64,000 nucleotides of DNA. Origin: Faecalibacterium duncaniae (GTDB lineage: Bacteria; Bacillota; Clostridia; Oscillospirales; Ruminococcaceae). The stretch lies in contig NZ_CP048437.1 in the NCBI RefSeq assembly GCF_010509575.1, positions 2,232,001-2,296,000 on the forward strand. Reading direction: 5' to 3'. Shown here piece by piece: positions 54,397 through 63,374 of the stretch (position 1 is the first letter of the stretch; each line of letters opens with the position of its first letter). The translations under genes and the position numbers were made by a program. Under the pieces are notes generated by a model, which did no database searches, was not told where the DNA came from, and saw only the letters and a list, made by a program, of their open reading frames with translations.

Positions 54397-57096
54397 ATGA
54401 AAAAGCGTCTACTCAGCTTATTTCTGACATTCAGTATGCTGCTGACCTTTTTCCCTGTGGGCACTGTCACTGTTTTTGCAAGCGATTCCCCTATGGCATA
54501 TACAGATGGTTCTTATCAGTTTATCCTCAATGCTGACAATACTGCAACAATAACAAAGTATACGGGCAATGAACATAGGATCACGATCCCTGCTCAGGTA
54601 ACACATGGTGCTTACATATATCCTGTATCAAAAATCGGAGACCGGGTATTCTGCAATTACAAGTACGTCCTGACAAGTGTCCAGATCCCCGACACTGTAA
54701 CAGAAATTGGCAGCAATGCTTTTTATAATTGCACCTCACTGAAAAGAGTTACCATTCAGGACAATAAACCATCCTGCGTGAAAAAGATTGGCCGCCAGGC
54801 ATTTATGTTTTGCAGCGAATTGACAGATATTCCCATTCTTGATTCTGTAACAGAGATTGACTCTGAGGCTTTTCATCATTGCGAAGAATTAGATACTGTC
54901 ACCATTCCAGAGGGTGTAACATCCGTTGCAGACGGCATGTTCAGTTATTGTTACAGCTTGCACACCGTTACTCTTCCAGACAGCGTAACTGCCATTGAAG
55001 AGCGGGCTTTTACCGGAACTGCATTGACTCAAATTCATATTCCTGCCAAAGTGACACGGATCGGAACTAATGCATTTTCCGAATGTTTCGCTCTCTCAAC
55101 GATCACATCAGACAGCGAAAGCTATCCGGCAATAGACAATGTGTTGTACGAAAAATCAGCAAATGGCGATTACGCCTTAATTCGTTATCCTTCTCAAAGG
55201 GAAGATCCTGCTTTCAAAATACCCAATGGTGTGGCACGAATTGAAACTCATGCTTTTGACTCTTGTGCGTATCTGGCATCTGTGAAGATGCCAGACTCCG
55301 TGGTCTCTATTGGAACCGGTGCCTTTATGAATTGTCCAGCTCTGCAAGACATTGAATTTTCAAGCAGGATAACGGAACTTCCGGAATCAGTTTTTGCAGG
55401 TTGTATCAGTTTAAAGAGCATCGATATCCCGGAGGGTATAACACAGATCCTCGATGATGCTTTTGCTGGCTGCGAGCAGCTCGAACGGATCGCGATTCCC
55501 AGCAGTGTAACCAAAATTCCCGAGTCAGCATTTTCCAATTGCACAGCATTGAATAACATAGAGTATTCAGGCTCTCGTTCTCAATGGAACGCTATTTCCA
55601 CGGATTCCGGCCTACAAAATCTCCCTGTAGCACCTGGTTCTATTGATGTTACGGTAACCAGCGACATCCGTACCGTTACCGCCAAAGTTGATGGCAGCAG
55701 CGTTCCCATCAACGATGGCAAATTCATTGTCACGATTGGTAAAACAGTGGAATTGACCGTCGGCGATCCTCAATACAGAGATCGTTATACCTGGGCAGGG
55801 GGCAGCGGCACTGTGAGTGCAGACAATACCACCTATACTTTTGTTGCAGGTCGCGATGATACAGCCGTAACTCTGACCACTGTCGAACACACAAATTATG
55901 ACACCGGTGATTTCATCATCAGCGGTCTAGCGGACTATTCCTATGGGGACAATATCGATATCAGGATCGAGCCCAAGGATACACGCATCACAGATTACAT
56001 TGTAAGATATGTCAGGAACGCAGGCACCTCAAATGAAGAAGAATTCAATGAGCTTCCAAAAGATGCCGGAACATACACCCTGCGAATCATTCAGGGTGAT
56101 ACCGTCCGAATCGACATTCCGGAAAAGATCACGATCCACCCCGTTACCATCACCAATGATACTTTCCAGAACGAACTCACTGTCACCCTTCCAGCAGATG
56201 CTGTGGAAGAGGAAGGCAATGATCATACGGCCACAGTGACTGTCCGGGCGGACAGCAGGCTGAATGCTCTTTTGCAATCTGATGAGATCAAACTTGAGCT
56301 TGTCTATCTCAACGATATGGGAGAAGAAGTCGTTGCCCCCACAAAAGCAGGCAGGTATACCGTAAAGGTAAAGATCCATTCCAATAGTCCCAATCTGCTC
56401 TCTGCCATCGTGGACGGAGGCACGTTTGAAATTCGCCAAAAAGCTGTTCCCATTGTTCCCACTGCAGATCTTTATCCCCTGACCATTAAGAATGCTGCCG
56501 TTCTCATTGAGCATGATGGCGAGGAGATTCATGCCGAGAGAAACGAGATTGGTGATCTGGTTGCAAAGGTGCCTGAAAACGCCAGTGTAACTGTCACCTA
56601 CATCAGCCAGAGCGATGCCATTGCGTTCGATCAATGGTTGGTCAGCGGGTTGGACGATTCGACCGATGTCAAACAAAATCCATTGCGCTTTCAAATGCCC
56701 GCAGGTGAAAAGGGTGTAACAATGGAAGCCATGACAAAAGATGCTTCCATCGAAGATGGTGGTTCTGGCATTCTGGGCACCGTTATGGTCATTGGTGCTG
56801 CCGCCGTGCTGACATGGCAGGGCTGCCGAATCGGCACGGAGCTTTATCTGAAACGTATTCTCCCCGATGGCGCAGCGATCCCCGCCAATGCCACCGAACT
56901 TGCCGAACTGGTGTGGGATGATGCCGGCAAGCCTGCTCCCGCTGCTGCGTTGGACACGGATGCCACTGACGCACAGAAGGCTCTTACCTGGGCTTTTGAG
57001 AACCAGCTGCTTCCTTCCAATAAAACTGCAGATGCTTCTGTAAGTTACTGGGAAGTGATCCAGATCTGGCGCAAGGCGCAGACACTCAAGAGCTAA
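54397..57096 (+). CDS. BspA-type leucine-rich-repeat surface protein
   Basis: 899 residues: signal peptide (~1-29), an N-terminal beta segment, about 11 LRR_5 repeats (~70-385) of the form IP..VT.IG..AF..C..L..V.IP, then Ig-like/MBG-style beta modules (~420-680), a Gly/Ala transmembrane segment (GILGTVMVIGAAAVLTW, ~790) and a C-terminal ~80 residues resembling a degenerate SLH module (ATELAELVWDDAGKP, QKALTWAFENQLL). BspA-like proteins bind host or bacterial surfaces. The N-terminal two-thirds use more AT-rich codons than the tail. AAAGGAGG precedes the ATG. Confidence 0.88.
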   Translation: MKKRLLSLFLTFSMLLTFFPVGTVTVFASDSPMAYTDGSYQFILNADNTATITKYTGNEHRITIPAQVTHGAYIYPVSKIGDRVFCNYKYVLTSVQIPDTVTEIGSNAFYNCTSLKRVTIQDNKPSCVKKIGRQAFMFCSELTDIPILDSVTEIDSEAFHHCEELDTVTIPEGVTSVADGMFSYCYSLHTVTLPDSVTAIEERAFTGTALTQIHIPAKVTRIGTNAFSECFALSTITSDSESYPAIDNVLYEKSANGDYALIRYPSQREDPAFKIPNGVARIETHAFDSCAYLASVKMPDSVVSIGTGAFMNCPALQDIEFSSRITELPESVFAGCISLKSIDIPEGITQILDDAFAGCEQLERIAIPSSVTKIPESAFSNCTALNNIEYSGSRSQWNAISTDSGLQNLPVAPGSIDVTVTSDIRTVTAKVDGSSVPINDGKFIVTIGKTVELTVGDPQYRDRYTWAGGSGTVSADNTTYTFVAGRDDTAVTLTTVEHTNYDTGDFIISGLADYSYGDNIDIRIEPKDTRITDYIVRYVRNAGTSNEEEFNELPKDAGTYTLRIIQGDTVRIDIPEKITIHPVTITNDTFQNELTVTLPADAVEEEGNDHTATVTVRADSRLNALLQSDEIKLELVYLNDMGEEVVAPTKAGRYTVKVKIHSNSPNLLSAIVDGGTFEIRQKAVPIVPTADLYPLTIKNAAVLIEHDGEEIHAERNEIGDLVAKVPENASVTVTYISQSDAIAFDQWLVSGLDDSTDVKQNPLRFQMPAGEKGVTMEAMTKDASIEDGGSGILGTVMVIGAAAVLTWQGCRIGTELYLKRILPDGAAIPANATELAELVWDDAGKPAPAAALDTDATDAQKALTWAFENQLLPSNKTADASVSYWEVIQIWRKAQTLKS

Positions 57097-57111
57097 CCCC
57101 TGGCAGGCAGA

Positions 57112-57145
57112 AAGCCCCCTGACGATTACACTGTCAAGGGGGCTT
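57112..57145. terminator. Hairpin after the LRR protein gene
   Basis: AAGCCCCCTGAC/GTCAAGGGGGCTT stem between convergent genes; T-tracts are short on both sides. Confidence 0.65.
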
Positions 57146-57243
57146 CCTGCTGTTTATTGGTGAACCCAATAGAGTGTTCACGATCTTCTTCACCTTTTTA
57201 TGATGTACACCACCGGCCTGAAAGTCATGGGCACCTTCTCTTT

Positions 57244-57927
57244 TTACCGCTTCGCGTGGCGTTCGCCCATGGGGATGACATCACAAAAGACGCACCGGCT
57301 CTTGGTGGAAAGGGCCACATCCTTGTGGTAGCAGCCAAAGAACCACTTTTCGTAGGTCAGCTTCAGCAGAACCTTATCAAGAAACAGGTGCAGGCGGTTG
57401 GATTCGCCCACCGCGAGGGAAGTAAAATCAAGGAATCTGCTTGGGGCATCGTGGGTCAGCACATAATCTACCTGCCAGCCGTTTGCTTCGAGATTGGCCT
57501 CACAGGCGGCGTATTCCTCATCGCTGGGCATCTCCTGCGGCCACCAGTTGTATCCGGCCTCCCGCTCTTCCTTGTCGGGGCTCTCAGTGCCGCCGAAGCA
57601 GAGGTATTTCTTTCCCTCCAGCTCCAGCACGCTGCCACGGCAGACATGGTACACATTGCCGCCCAAAGCCTGGACCCTGCCGCCAAACCGCTCCTCGACG
57701 GGGTACTGGGCCAGCAGGTCGTAATTCTCGTGGGCACCATCAAGGAAAAGCAGGGTATAGGGGCGCTTGCGCAGCCAGTCGAGCTTTTTCTGTTCCTCCT
57801 TGCTGCCATCCCACACAAAGCCGAAATCGCCCAGCACCACCACAATGTCCCGTTTGCCCAGCCAGCGGAGCCTGCCGTGCTTGAAGCGGTCAAGCTCGCC
57901 GTGGGTGTCGCCTGTCAGATATACCAT
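57244..57927 (-). CDS. Metallophosphoesterase
   Basis: 227 residues. Calcineurin-type metal motifs: GDTHGELDRF (GDxHG, ~6), VVLGDFGFVWDG (GDx-type, ~30), LDGAHENYD (GNHE replaced by GAHE, ~63), YVLTHDAPS (~155) and the final FGCYHKDV (GH-type His). It should hydrolyse a phosphoester; substrate unknown. GGAGGGG precedes the ATG. Monocistronic. Confidence 0.88.
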   Translation of the reverse strand: MVYLTGDTHGELDRFKHGRLRWLGKRDIVVVLGDFGFVWDGSKEEQKKLDWLRKRPYTLLFLDGAHENYDLLAQYPVEERFGGRVQALGGNVYHVCRGSVLELEGKKYLCFGGTESPDKEEREAGYNWWPQEMPSDEEYAACEANLEANGWQVDYVLTHDAPSRFLDFTSLAVGESNRLHLFLDKVLLKLTYEKWFFGCYHKDVALSTKSRCVFCDVIPMGERHAKR

Positions 57928-58087
57928 AGTCCCCTCCTGCCGCTTTGTGAAACCGTGGCAAAACCCTTGTCTCTGCGCGGCAAACCTGTTATTATTAAAG
58001 GAGCGAATCTTTGTTCGCCATTCTTTGTCATTTCCGGGCGCAACGCCCGTATTTTATATATTATCGCTTTTTGAAGGAATTGTCCAC

Positions 58088-59428
58088 ATGAAACGTATTT
58101 TTGCACTGCTTTTATCCCTTGCCGTCCTGTTCAGCTGCCTTGCCGTGACGGCCGGAGCCATGTTCGACCCCAGCACGGTCTACGATGTCAAGGCCCAGAG
58201 CGCCTATATCGTGAACACTGACACCAACATCATCGTCTATGAAAAAGACAGCGAGAAGCAGGTGTCCGCCGGGGGCCTGACGAAATATATGACCATTGCG
58301 CTGGTGCTGACCAACTATGCCGACCAGCTGGACAGCACGTTCACGATGCCCTTTGCCATCTCGGACTATGTCCACAACTCCGACAATGCCGATATGCGCT
58401 CGGGCGAGACCTTTACCTACCGGGAAGCCCTTTACGCCATGGTGACGCGCAACGCCAATGAGGCCGCCATGGGTCTGGCCCACGAGCTCTCGGGCGGCGA
58501 TCTGGCGGGCTGGGTGAGCCAGATGAACACCCTCTCCCAGCGCATTGGCACCACCAACAGCACCTGGACTGATGCCTGCGGACTGGACAGCGGCAACACC
58601 ACCACCGCCGTGGACATGTACCTGATCCTGCGCTACCTGATGAGCTTTGATGCCTTCAAGGAGATCTCCGCCGCCCCCACCTTCACGATGCCGGCCAAGG
58701 AAAAGCATGCCAAGAGCTTTGTGCTGCTGAGCCAGAACGTGGCCCTGAACAAGACCAGCGGCGGCAGGTTCTACCGCAGCGCCATGCAGGGCGGCATGTG
58801 CGACGTGATGGCCTACAAAAACGACAGCGGCGATCAGAGCTATGTCTCGTGGGCCAACAAGGACGGGGCCACCTACATCTTCTGCATCATGCAAAGCCCC
58901 GACACCTGCGATGATTACGGCTATTCCAACCGCCGCCCGGCGCTGTACGAGACCACCAAGCTCATCGACTGGGTGTTCGAGAGTTTTTCCATCCAGGCCG
59001 CACTGGACACCGATCAGGCGCTGGCGGAGATCCCGGTCAAATACTCCTCCGATACCGACACCCTGCAGCTCTACCCCGCCGACAGCATGATGACCCTGCT
59101 GCCTTCCACGGGGGATGGCTCGGTGACGCAGAAATATTTCCACCTGCCCGATTACGCCACGGCCCCCATCCAGCAGGGCGACGTGGTGGGCACTGTGGAG
59201 CTCAAGCTGGCAGGCGAGACCATTGGCGTGGTGAACCTCATTGCCGGGCAGGATGTCCACCAGAACGCATTGCTTTTCACGGTCTCCAAGGTGCAGGCCT
59301 TCTTCCACAGCCTGTATCTCAAGGTGGTCATCGTCCTCTCCCTGCTCACTCTGGCGGTCTACGGCCTGTGGGTGTTCATCAACCTGTGGAACGGGCGCAG
59401 ACCGAACCGAAAGATCCATAGAAGATAA
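58088..59428 (+). CDS. Peptidase S11 (DacF-like) homologue with lost catalytic motifs
   Basis: 446 residues: signal peptide (~1-24), S11 DD-carboxypeptidase fold (AQSAYIVNTDTNIIVYEKDS onward), a C-terminal beta domain (~310-395) and a C-terminal membrane anchor (LKVVIVLSLLTLAVYGLWVFI) with a basic end. In place of the family's SxxK it reads SAGGLTKYMT (Gly for the nucleophile Ser), in place of SxN it reads TRNANEAA (Asn for Ser), and in place of KTG it reads FYRSAMQGG. The fold is otherwise well kept. It is probably a non-catalytic peptidoglycan-binding or regulatory protein. AAGGAA precedes the ATG. Confidence 0.87.
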   Translation: MKRIFALLLSLAVLFSCLAVTAGAMFDPSTVYDVKAQSAYIVNTDTNIIVYEKDSEKQVSAGGLTKYMTIALVLTNYADQLDSTFTMPFAISDYVHNSDNADMRSGETFTYREALYAMVTRNANEAAMGLAHELSGGDLAGWVSQMNTLSQRIGTTNSTWTDACGLDSGNTTTAVDMYLILRYLMSFDAFKEISAAPTFTMPAKEKHAKSFVLLSQNVALNKTSGGRFYRSAMQGGMCDVMAYKNDSGDQSYVSWANKDGATYIFCIMQSPDTCDDYGYSNRRPALYETTKLIDWVFESFSIQAALDTDQALAEIPVKYSSDTDTLQLYPADSMMTLLPSTGDGSVTQKYFHLPDYATAPIQQGDVVGTVELKLAGETIGVVNLIAGQDVHQNALLFTVSKVQAFFHSLYLKVVIVLSLLTLAVYGLWVFINLWNGRRPNRKIHRR

Positions 59429-59448
59429 ACCCCACCGTCATCCCTACG

Positions 59449-59565
59449 GGATGCCACCGCCCCTGGTAGGGGCGGCCTTGGCAAAACTGGACAGCTTTAC
59501 GCCATGCCAAGGGCCCCACTATTAGGGGGGCTGTCACGCGAAGCGTGACTGAGGGGTTTCGCCAC
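59449..59565. repeat. Multi-hairpin palindromic intergenic element
   Basis: Five short palindromes in a row: CATCCC/GGGATG, CCGCCCC/GGGGCGG, CCTTGGCA/TGCCAAGG, GCCCC/GGGGC and TCACGC/GCGTGA. No coding potential. The last palindrome resembles the deoB terminator stem at 2271-2306. Probably a REP/MITE-like family in this genome. Confidence 0.55.
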
Positions 59566-59572
59566 CGATTGC

Positions 59573-59605
59573 AAAGAAGCTCCACCTTCACGGCGGAGCT
59601 TCTTT
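59573..59605. terminator. Bidirectional terminator
   Basis: AAAGAAGCTCC/GGAGCTTCTTT stem with T-rich ends on both sides between convergent genes. Confidence 0.85.
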
Positions 59606-59612
59606 CTATTTC

Positions 59613-60305
59613 TTAGTCGATCGTCGTTTTTGTTCTGCCAATGCCGATCACAGCTGTTGTGATCTTTTTCCAGCTGCTGCAGCCGCACACGCCGTCCACC
59701 GTCAGGCTGGTGCGGCGCTGGTAGCCCCTCAGGGCTTCCTCGGTGCGGGTGCCGAACAGGCCGTCGATGCGGCTGCCGGTCTGGTAGCCCAGTGTGGAAA
59801 GCGCGTCCTGCAGGATCATCACATAGCAGCCCCGGCTCCCCCGCCGCAGGGTGGGGTAGCCCGCTGTGGTGCCGCTGCAGGCCGGGGTGCCGTAGCGGCG
59901 GTCAAAGTGCACCCAGGTGGGGGTCTGGCTCAGGGGCTCCACATAGCCCCAGGCTCCGGTGGACCGGGCAGCCCTATAGATGGCTGTGCGCTGGCTCTGG
60001 GTCAGGCGCTGGCCCACATCAAAGGCCACGCCGGCGTAATGCTGGCTGCGGGTGCCGTGACCCCCCTCCCAGATGCGGCGGAAGGCATACCCCACCGGAA
60101 TGCCCTTGCCGTACTTGCGGCGGGTCAGGTTCCAGGCCTCCATGGCGGCGATGGTCGTCCAGAGCACCGGGCTCCCCGATTTTCCCCGGAACTCCCGCAG
60201 TGTCAGGGTGCGCTCGGTGCTGTAAGGCATCGGGTCGTTTTCGTTCAGGCTGTTGTAGGTGTACACCTTGTTCTCATAGGCATCGTAGATCAGCAGCCGT
60301 GCCAT
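59613..60305 (-). CDS. M15-like peptidase domain plus PG-binding domain
   Basis: 230 residues. The N-terminal half has the metal-site pattern of M15 (VanY/D-Ala-D-Ala peptidase-like) proteins: GGHGTRSQHYAGVAFDVG (H-x6-D, ~85-102) and TWVHFDRRYG (His, ~132). A type 1 peptidoglycan-binding domain follows (~150-215: GYPTLRRGSRGCYVMILQDAL, DGLFGTRTEEALRGYQ). There is no signal peptide, so export is unexplained. Its GAGGAGGG ribosome site lies in the end of the upstream SpoIID/PG-binding gene 3 bp away, so the two form a unit. Confidence 0.85.
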   Translation of the reverse strand: MARLLIYDAYENKVYTYNSLNENDPMPYSTERTLTLREFRGKSGSPVLWTTIAAMEAWNLTRRKYGKGIPVGYAFRRIWEGGHGTRSQHYAGVAFDVGQRLTQSQRTAIYRAARSTGAWGYVEPLSQTPTWVHFDRRYGTPACSGTTAGYPTLRRGSRGCYVMILQDALSTLGYQTGSRIDGLFGTRTEEALRGYQRRTSLTVDGVCGCSSWKKITTAVIGIGRTKTTID

Positions 60306-60308
60306 CCG

Positions 60309-62909
60309 TCATCCCTCCTCGCATTCGCAGCTCTGGGCACGGAGCGCGGCCCATGTCTCCTCGTTCACCGTGCCTGTTACCAGCAGGTCCGCCCGCTCCT
60401 GTGCTGCCCGGACCCCTTCTGTTTCCTTCGGGCCGAAGAGGAAGTTCTCGGTCACATAGTCCTCGCCGCAGTTCCGCATATAGCGCCCATTGAGCCACTG
60501 TTCGATCTGCCCCACATCCGGGCCAACGCTCCCCTCTTTCATGGCACGGCCCGGGTAAACATCGGCCTGCCCTGCATCCCGGTCAGGGTTGGGGGAAACG
60601 GCGGCCAGCTGCAGGCTCAGGGCCTCCACGGCCGTCCAGGTCTCTGCATCCGCGACTCCGGTCTCAGGCAGATCCAGCAGGGCCTGCGCACTGCGGGTAG
60701 AGGCCGCCGTCTCGTCGGTATACCGGTCAGACAGGGGCGGGCTTTCCACGCTGTCGAAATAGTAGGCAATGCGCTGCAAAAGGAGGTTGTAGTAGAGCAC
60801 CGCGTCCCCTGTGGCCCCCACTGCCAGCGGTGTGCCCAGGTAAGGCAGGCGCTTCAGCGTGACCACCGGGCCGGACACCCGCAGGATGCTTGCCTTGCCG
60901 TAGAGCGAATTCCAGGTCGTGCGCCCTACTACGCCGTCCACTGTCAGCTTCGCAAAGCGCTGGTAGGCCCGCACGGCGTTCTCGGTTGCCGCACCAAAGC
61001 TTCCGTCGATGGAAACAGCGGGGATACTGCTCTCGTAGGCGCTCATCAGGTAGAGGTAGAACTGCAGCTCCCGCACTGCCGTTCCGGTGCTGCCCCGGCG
61101 CAGAACGCCCGGATACTCGCCGGGGCGCAGGCTGGCTGTGAGCAGCCGGTTGGCAATATCGTTGTAGACCTCATACAGCTTGTTCCAGGTCGTGCGGCCC
61201 ACCACGCCGTCGCTGGTCAGGCCGAAGTAGCTCTGGAATCTCCGCACTGCCGCCGCCGTGCCTGCGCCGAATTTTCCATCTACAGTCAGGGTGTTCAGGT
61301 TGGGATACACCGTGCGGGCGATCTTGAGCCAGAACTGCACCAGCCGGACATTCTGCCCGCTGCTGCCCTGCCGCAGGGCCGTGCCCGGGTAAGCGTTGGG
61401 CCTGCCATTGTCGGACTGGATGCTGCGGAACTGATCGTAGAGTTCTGTCCAGGTGGCGCGGCCCACTACGCCGTCCACAGACAGGCCGTATCTTCGCTGG
61501 AAGGCCCGGACCGCACCGGCGGTGCCGCTGCCATACACGCCATCCACTGCCACGGAGGGGATGCTGCTCTCGTACTGAGCCAGAGTGTTCAACCAGAACT
61601 GCAGCTGCTCCACAGCGCTGCCGGAAGAGCCGACGCGCAGGATGGTGCCGCCCCAGGTGCCGTCCGAGAGGGTTCCGGCGGCCGTTTCGCCCTCGCTGGT
61701 CAGCTCTGCAAGGTCTTTCACCGAAACATAGATATAGCTGATCTTATACCAGGTCTGCCGCCCCACCACGCCGTCAGCGGTCAGGTTGAACTGCTTCTGG
61801 AATCTCTTCACGGTCTCGGTCATCCTGCTGCCAAAGACCCCGTCCACGGTCAGCAGGCCAAGGAAGGGGTAATCCTTGGTGATGCGGTTCAGCTGCCGCT
61901 GCAGGGTGAACACCGCCGTGCCCCGGTCTCCCCGCCGGAGGGGGGAACCCGGATAGCTTCTGGGGATGGACTGGATGTTGCTGGTGCGGACGATCTCGAT
62001 ATCGCTGCCGTAATAGTATTTGAGGATGCTCAGGGCATTGCGGCCCTGATTTGCCAGCGTGACCGTGCCCCACTGCTTGAGCCCCGGGCAGGTGACGGAC
62101 TTTCCGTCACAGTATTCGGAGTAGTAGGGATTCACGGTGCCGGTCTTGCGGATGTAGGTGTTGAAGATGTCATCCGTCAGCTTTACCATCACATCGAACA
62201 CAGTGCGGCCATGGACATAATACTGGTCGTAGCTGGTGGAGTTGGTGATATTGAAGGTGTAGCCCTTGCTGGGATACCACTCGGTGTAAATACGGTTGAG
62301 CGCCAGCGAGATCTGGCAGTGGATGTTCGCTTTCAACGCTTCAATGGGCCAAGTGGGGTAGACCTCGCTGGAAGCCACATTGGCGATATAATCCCGGAAG
62401 GACACCGTCACGTTCCGGGCCGAGGCGGCGGGCCTGCCCAGATGGACCGTGATATTTTTTGGCACGATGACCCGGTCCAGCACCCGGCTGCCGGTGCAGT
62501 GCTCGGTGGGGGCCGGGCCGCTGCCGCCGTTCCCCGCAAACAAAGCGTGGGTGGGGATGATCACGGGCGGGTTGACGATGTCTTTTCCCTCCTCGGTGTC
62601 CGGGATCATCTCAGGCCGGGCCAGCGTGACCTGCCCGGCAAAGATCTGGATACCCTGGATGCGGACGGTGCGGTAGCCCGGCTTTCTGGCCGTCAGGCTG
62701 CACACGGCATAGGGCAGGGTCGTGGTGTTGTTCTCGTCCAGCGAGAGGGCGCAGGCCGGGGCACAGATGGCCACATCCTCGGCATTGCCCTCGGCATCGG
62801 TGATGCGGTGAGCCGTGAAGCCGCTGCCGGTGATCACAACAGTCACTTCCTCCACCGGAGCCGACTGCCGGGGCCGATAGGTCTGGATACGCAGGATGCC
62901 ATTCATCAT
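60309..62909 (-). CDS. SpoIID-like protein with a tandem array of PG-binding domains
   Basis: 866 residues from the ATG at 62909 (AAAGGAG 9 bp upstream; a longer frame to 62978 lacks a ribosome site). A beta domain comes first (~1-130, carboxypeptidase-regulatory-like), then a SpoIID-like domain (~165-310: FRDYIANVASSEVYPTWP, EALKANIHCQISLALNR, GLKQWGTVTLANQGRNAL), then about five or six type 1 PG-binding domains (YPG..LR.GS.G..V..LQ, DG.FG..T..AVR.FQ...L..DGVVGR.TW). No signal peptide is visible. Similar proteins are known in Clostridia; the array suggests strong wall binding. Coupled to the M15-like gene. Confidence 0.88.
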   Translation of the reverse strand: MMNGILRIQTYRPRQSAPVEEVTVVITGSGFTAHRITDAEGNAEDVAICAPACALSLDENNTTTLPYAVCSLTARKPGYRTVRIQGIQIFAGQVTLARPEMIPDTEEGKDIVNPPVIIPTHALFAGNGGSGPAPTEHCTGSRVLDRVIVPKNITVHLGRPAASARNVTVSFRDYIANVASSEVYPTWPIEALKANIHCQISLALNRIYTEWYPSKGYTFNITNSTSYDQYYVHGRTVFDVMVKLTDDIFNTYIRKTGTVNPYYSEYCDGKSVTCPGLKQWGTVTLANQGRNALSILKYYYGSDIEIVRTSNIQSIPRSYPGSPLRRGDRGTAVFTLQRQLNRITKDYPFLGLLTVDGVFGSRMTETVKRFQKQFNLTADGVVGRQTWYKISYIYVSVKDLAELTSEGETAAGTLSDGTWGGTILRVGSSGSAVEQLQFWLNTLAQYESSIPSVAVDGVYGSGTAGAVRAFQRRYGLSVDGVVGRATWTELYDQFRSIQSDNGRPNAYPGTALRQGSSGQNVRLVQFWLKIARTVYPNLNTLTVDGKFGAGTAAAVRRFQSYFGLTSDGVVGRTTWNKLYEVYNDIANRLLTASLRPGEYPGVLRRGSTGTAVRELQFYLYLMSAYESSIPAVSIDGSFGAATENAVRAYQRFAKLTVDGVVGRTTWNSLYGKASILRVSGPVVTLKRLPYLGTPLAVGATGDAVLYYNLLLQRIAYYFDSVESPPLSDRYTDETAASTRSAQALLDLPETGVADAETWTAVEALSLQLAAVSPNPDRDAGQADVYPGRAMKEGSVGPDVGQIEQWLNGRYMRNCGEDYVTENFLFGPKETEGVRAAQERADLLVTGTVNEETWAALRAQSCECEEG

Positions 62910-62929
62910 ATAAAAAAACTCCTTTGCCG

Positions 62930-62954
62930 ATAAGCTGATTCTCTTACAGCTTAT
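62930..62954 (-). other. Leader hairpin
   Basis: ATAAGCTG/CAGCTTAT perfect 8-bp stem with a 9-nt loop, ~20 bp upstream of the SpoIID/PG-binding gene start. It lies between that gene and the small gene 62982-63176. Confidence 0.45.
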
Positions 62955-62981
62955 TCCGCAAAGGAGCAGAGGGTGCATTTT

Positions 62982-63176
62982 TCAGTTGATGTAGCAGCGG
63001 TCCTGACCCACCAGCCAGTCCTCGCACAGGCGCTCGGCTTCTTCCACGCTGCGGCTCACACAGCGGAACAGCGCCCCGTTCAGCGAACAATAGGAGTAGC
63101 GGACTTTGGGCACACCGTTCGCATCCTTAAACTGTTCACAGCGTTCCTGCCCGGGCATCAGATAAAATGGTTCCAT
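62982..63176 (-). CDS. Small 64-residue protein, unknown
   Basis: MEPFYLMPGQERCEQFKD start, three further Cys (YSYCSLNGALFRC, LCEDW, RCYIN) and no transmembrane segment. An AAGGGGAG ribosome site lies ~10 bp upstream. The content looks like a real short protein (WLVGQDRCY end), possibly a small cytosolic or metal-binding protein. It precedes the SpoIID/PG-binding gene by 72 bp on the same strand. No family recognised. Confidence 0.65.
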   Translation of the reverse strand: MEPFYLMPGQERCEQFKDANGVPKVRYSYCSLNGALFRCVSRSVEEAERLCEDWLVGQDRCYIN

Positions 63177-63374
63177 TTTCCACGCGCTCCCCTTATTTTT
63201 GTCATGTTATGGCATTTCACGGCACCGCCGCGCAACACCTTGCCTATTGTATCACCATCCGGCGGCAAAGGCTATTCGCCGATTGGACAAAAAGTACCGT
63301 GATTCTTCGGCCATGATTGCCATTGACAAGGTGTTTTTCACATTTTGCCGCGGGCGCAGCGGTCGGTCCCACCC
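63177..63374. other. Intergenic region without recognisable features
   Basis: 198 bp between the small gene and the AEC transporter. Only a short GCCGCGGGCGCAGCGG self-complementary patch is seen; no gene, promoter or strong terminator is supported. Confidence 0.5.

Noticed and set aside
59907..62933. A 1008-codon plus-strand reading frame
   Set aside because: It runs antisense to the SpoIID/PG-binding gene; its product is low-complexity His/Gly/Ala/Leu-rich text with no family features, as expected from the shadow of a GC-rich gene.
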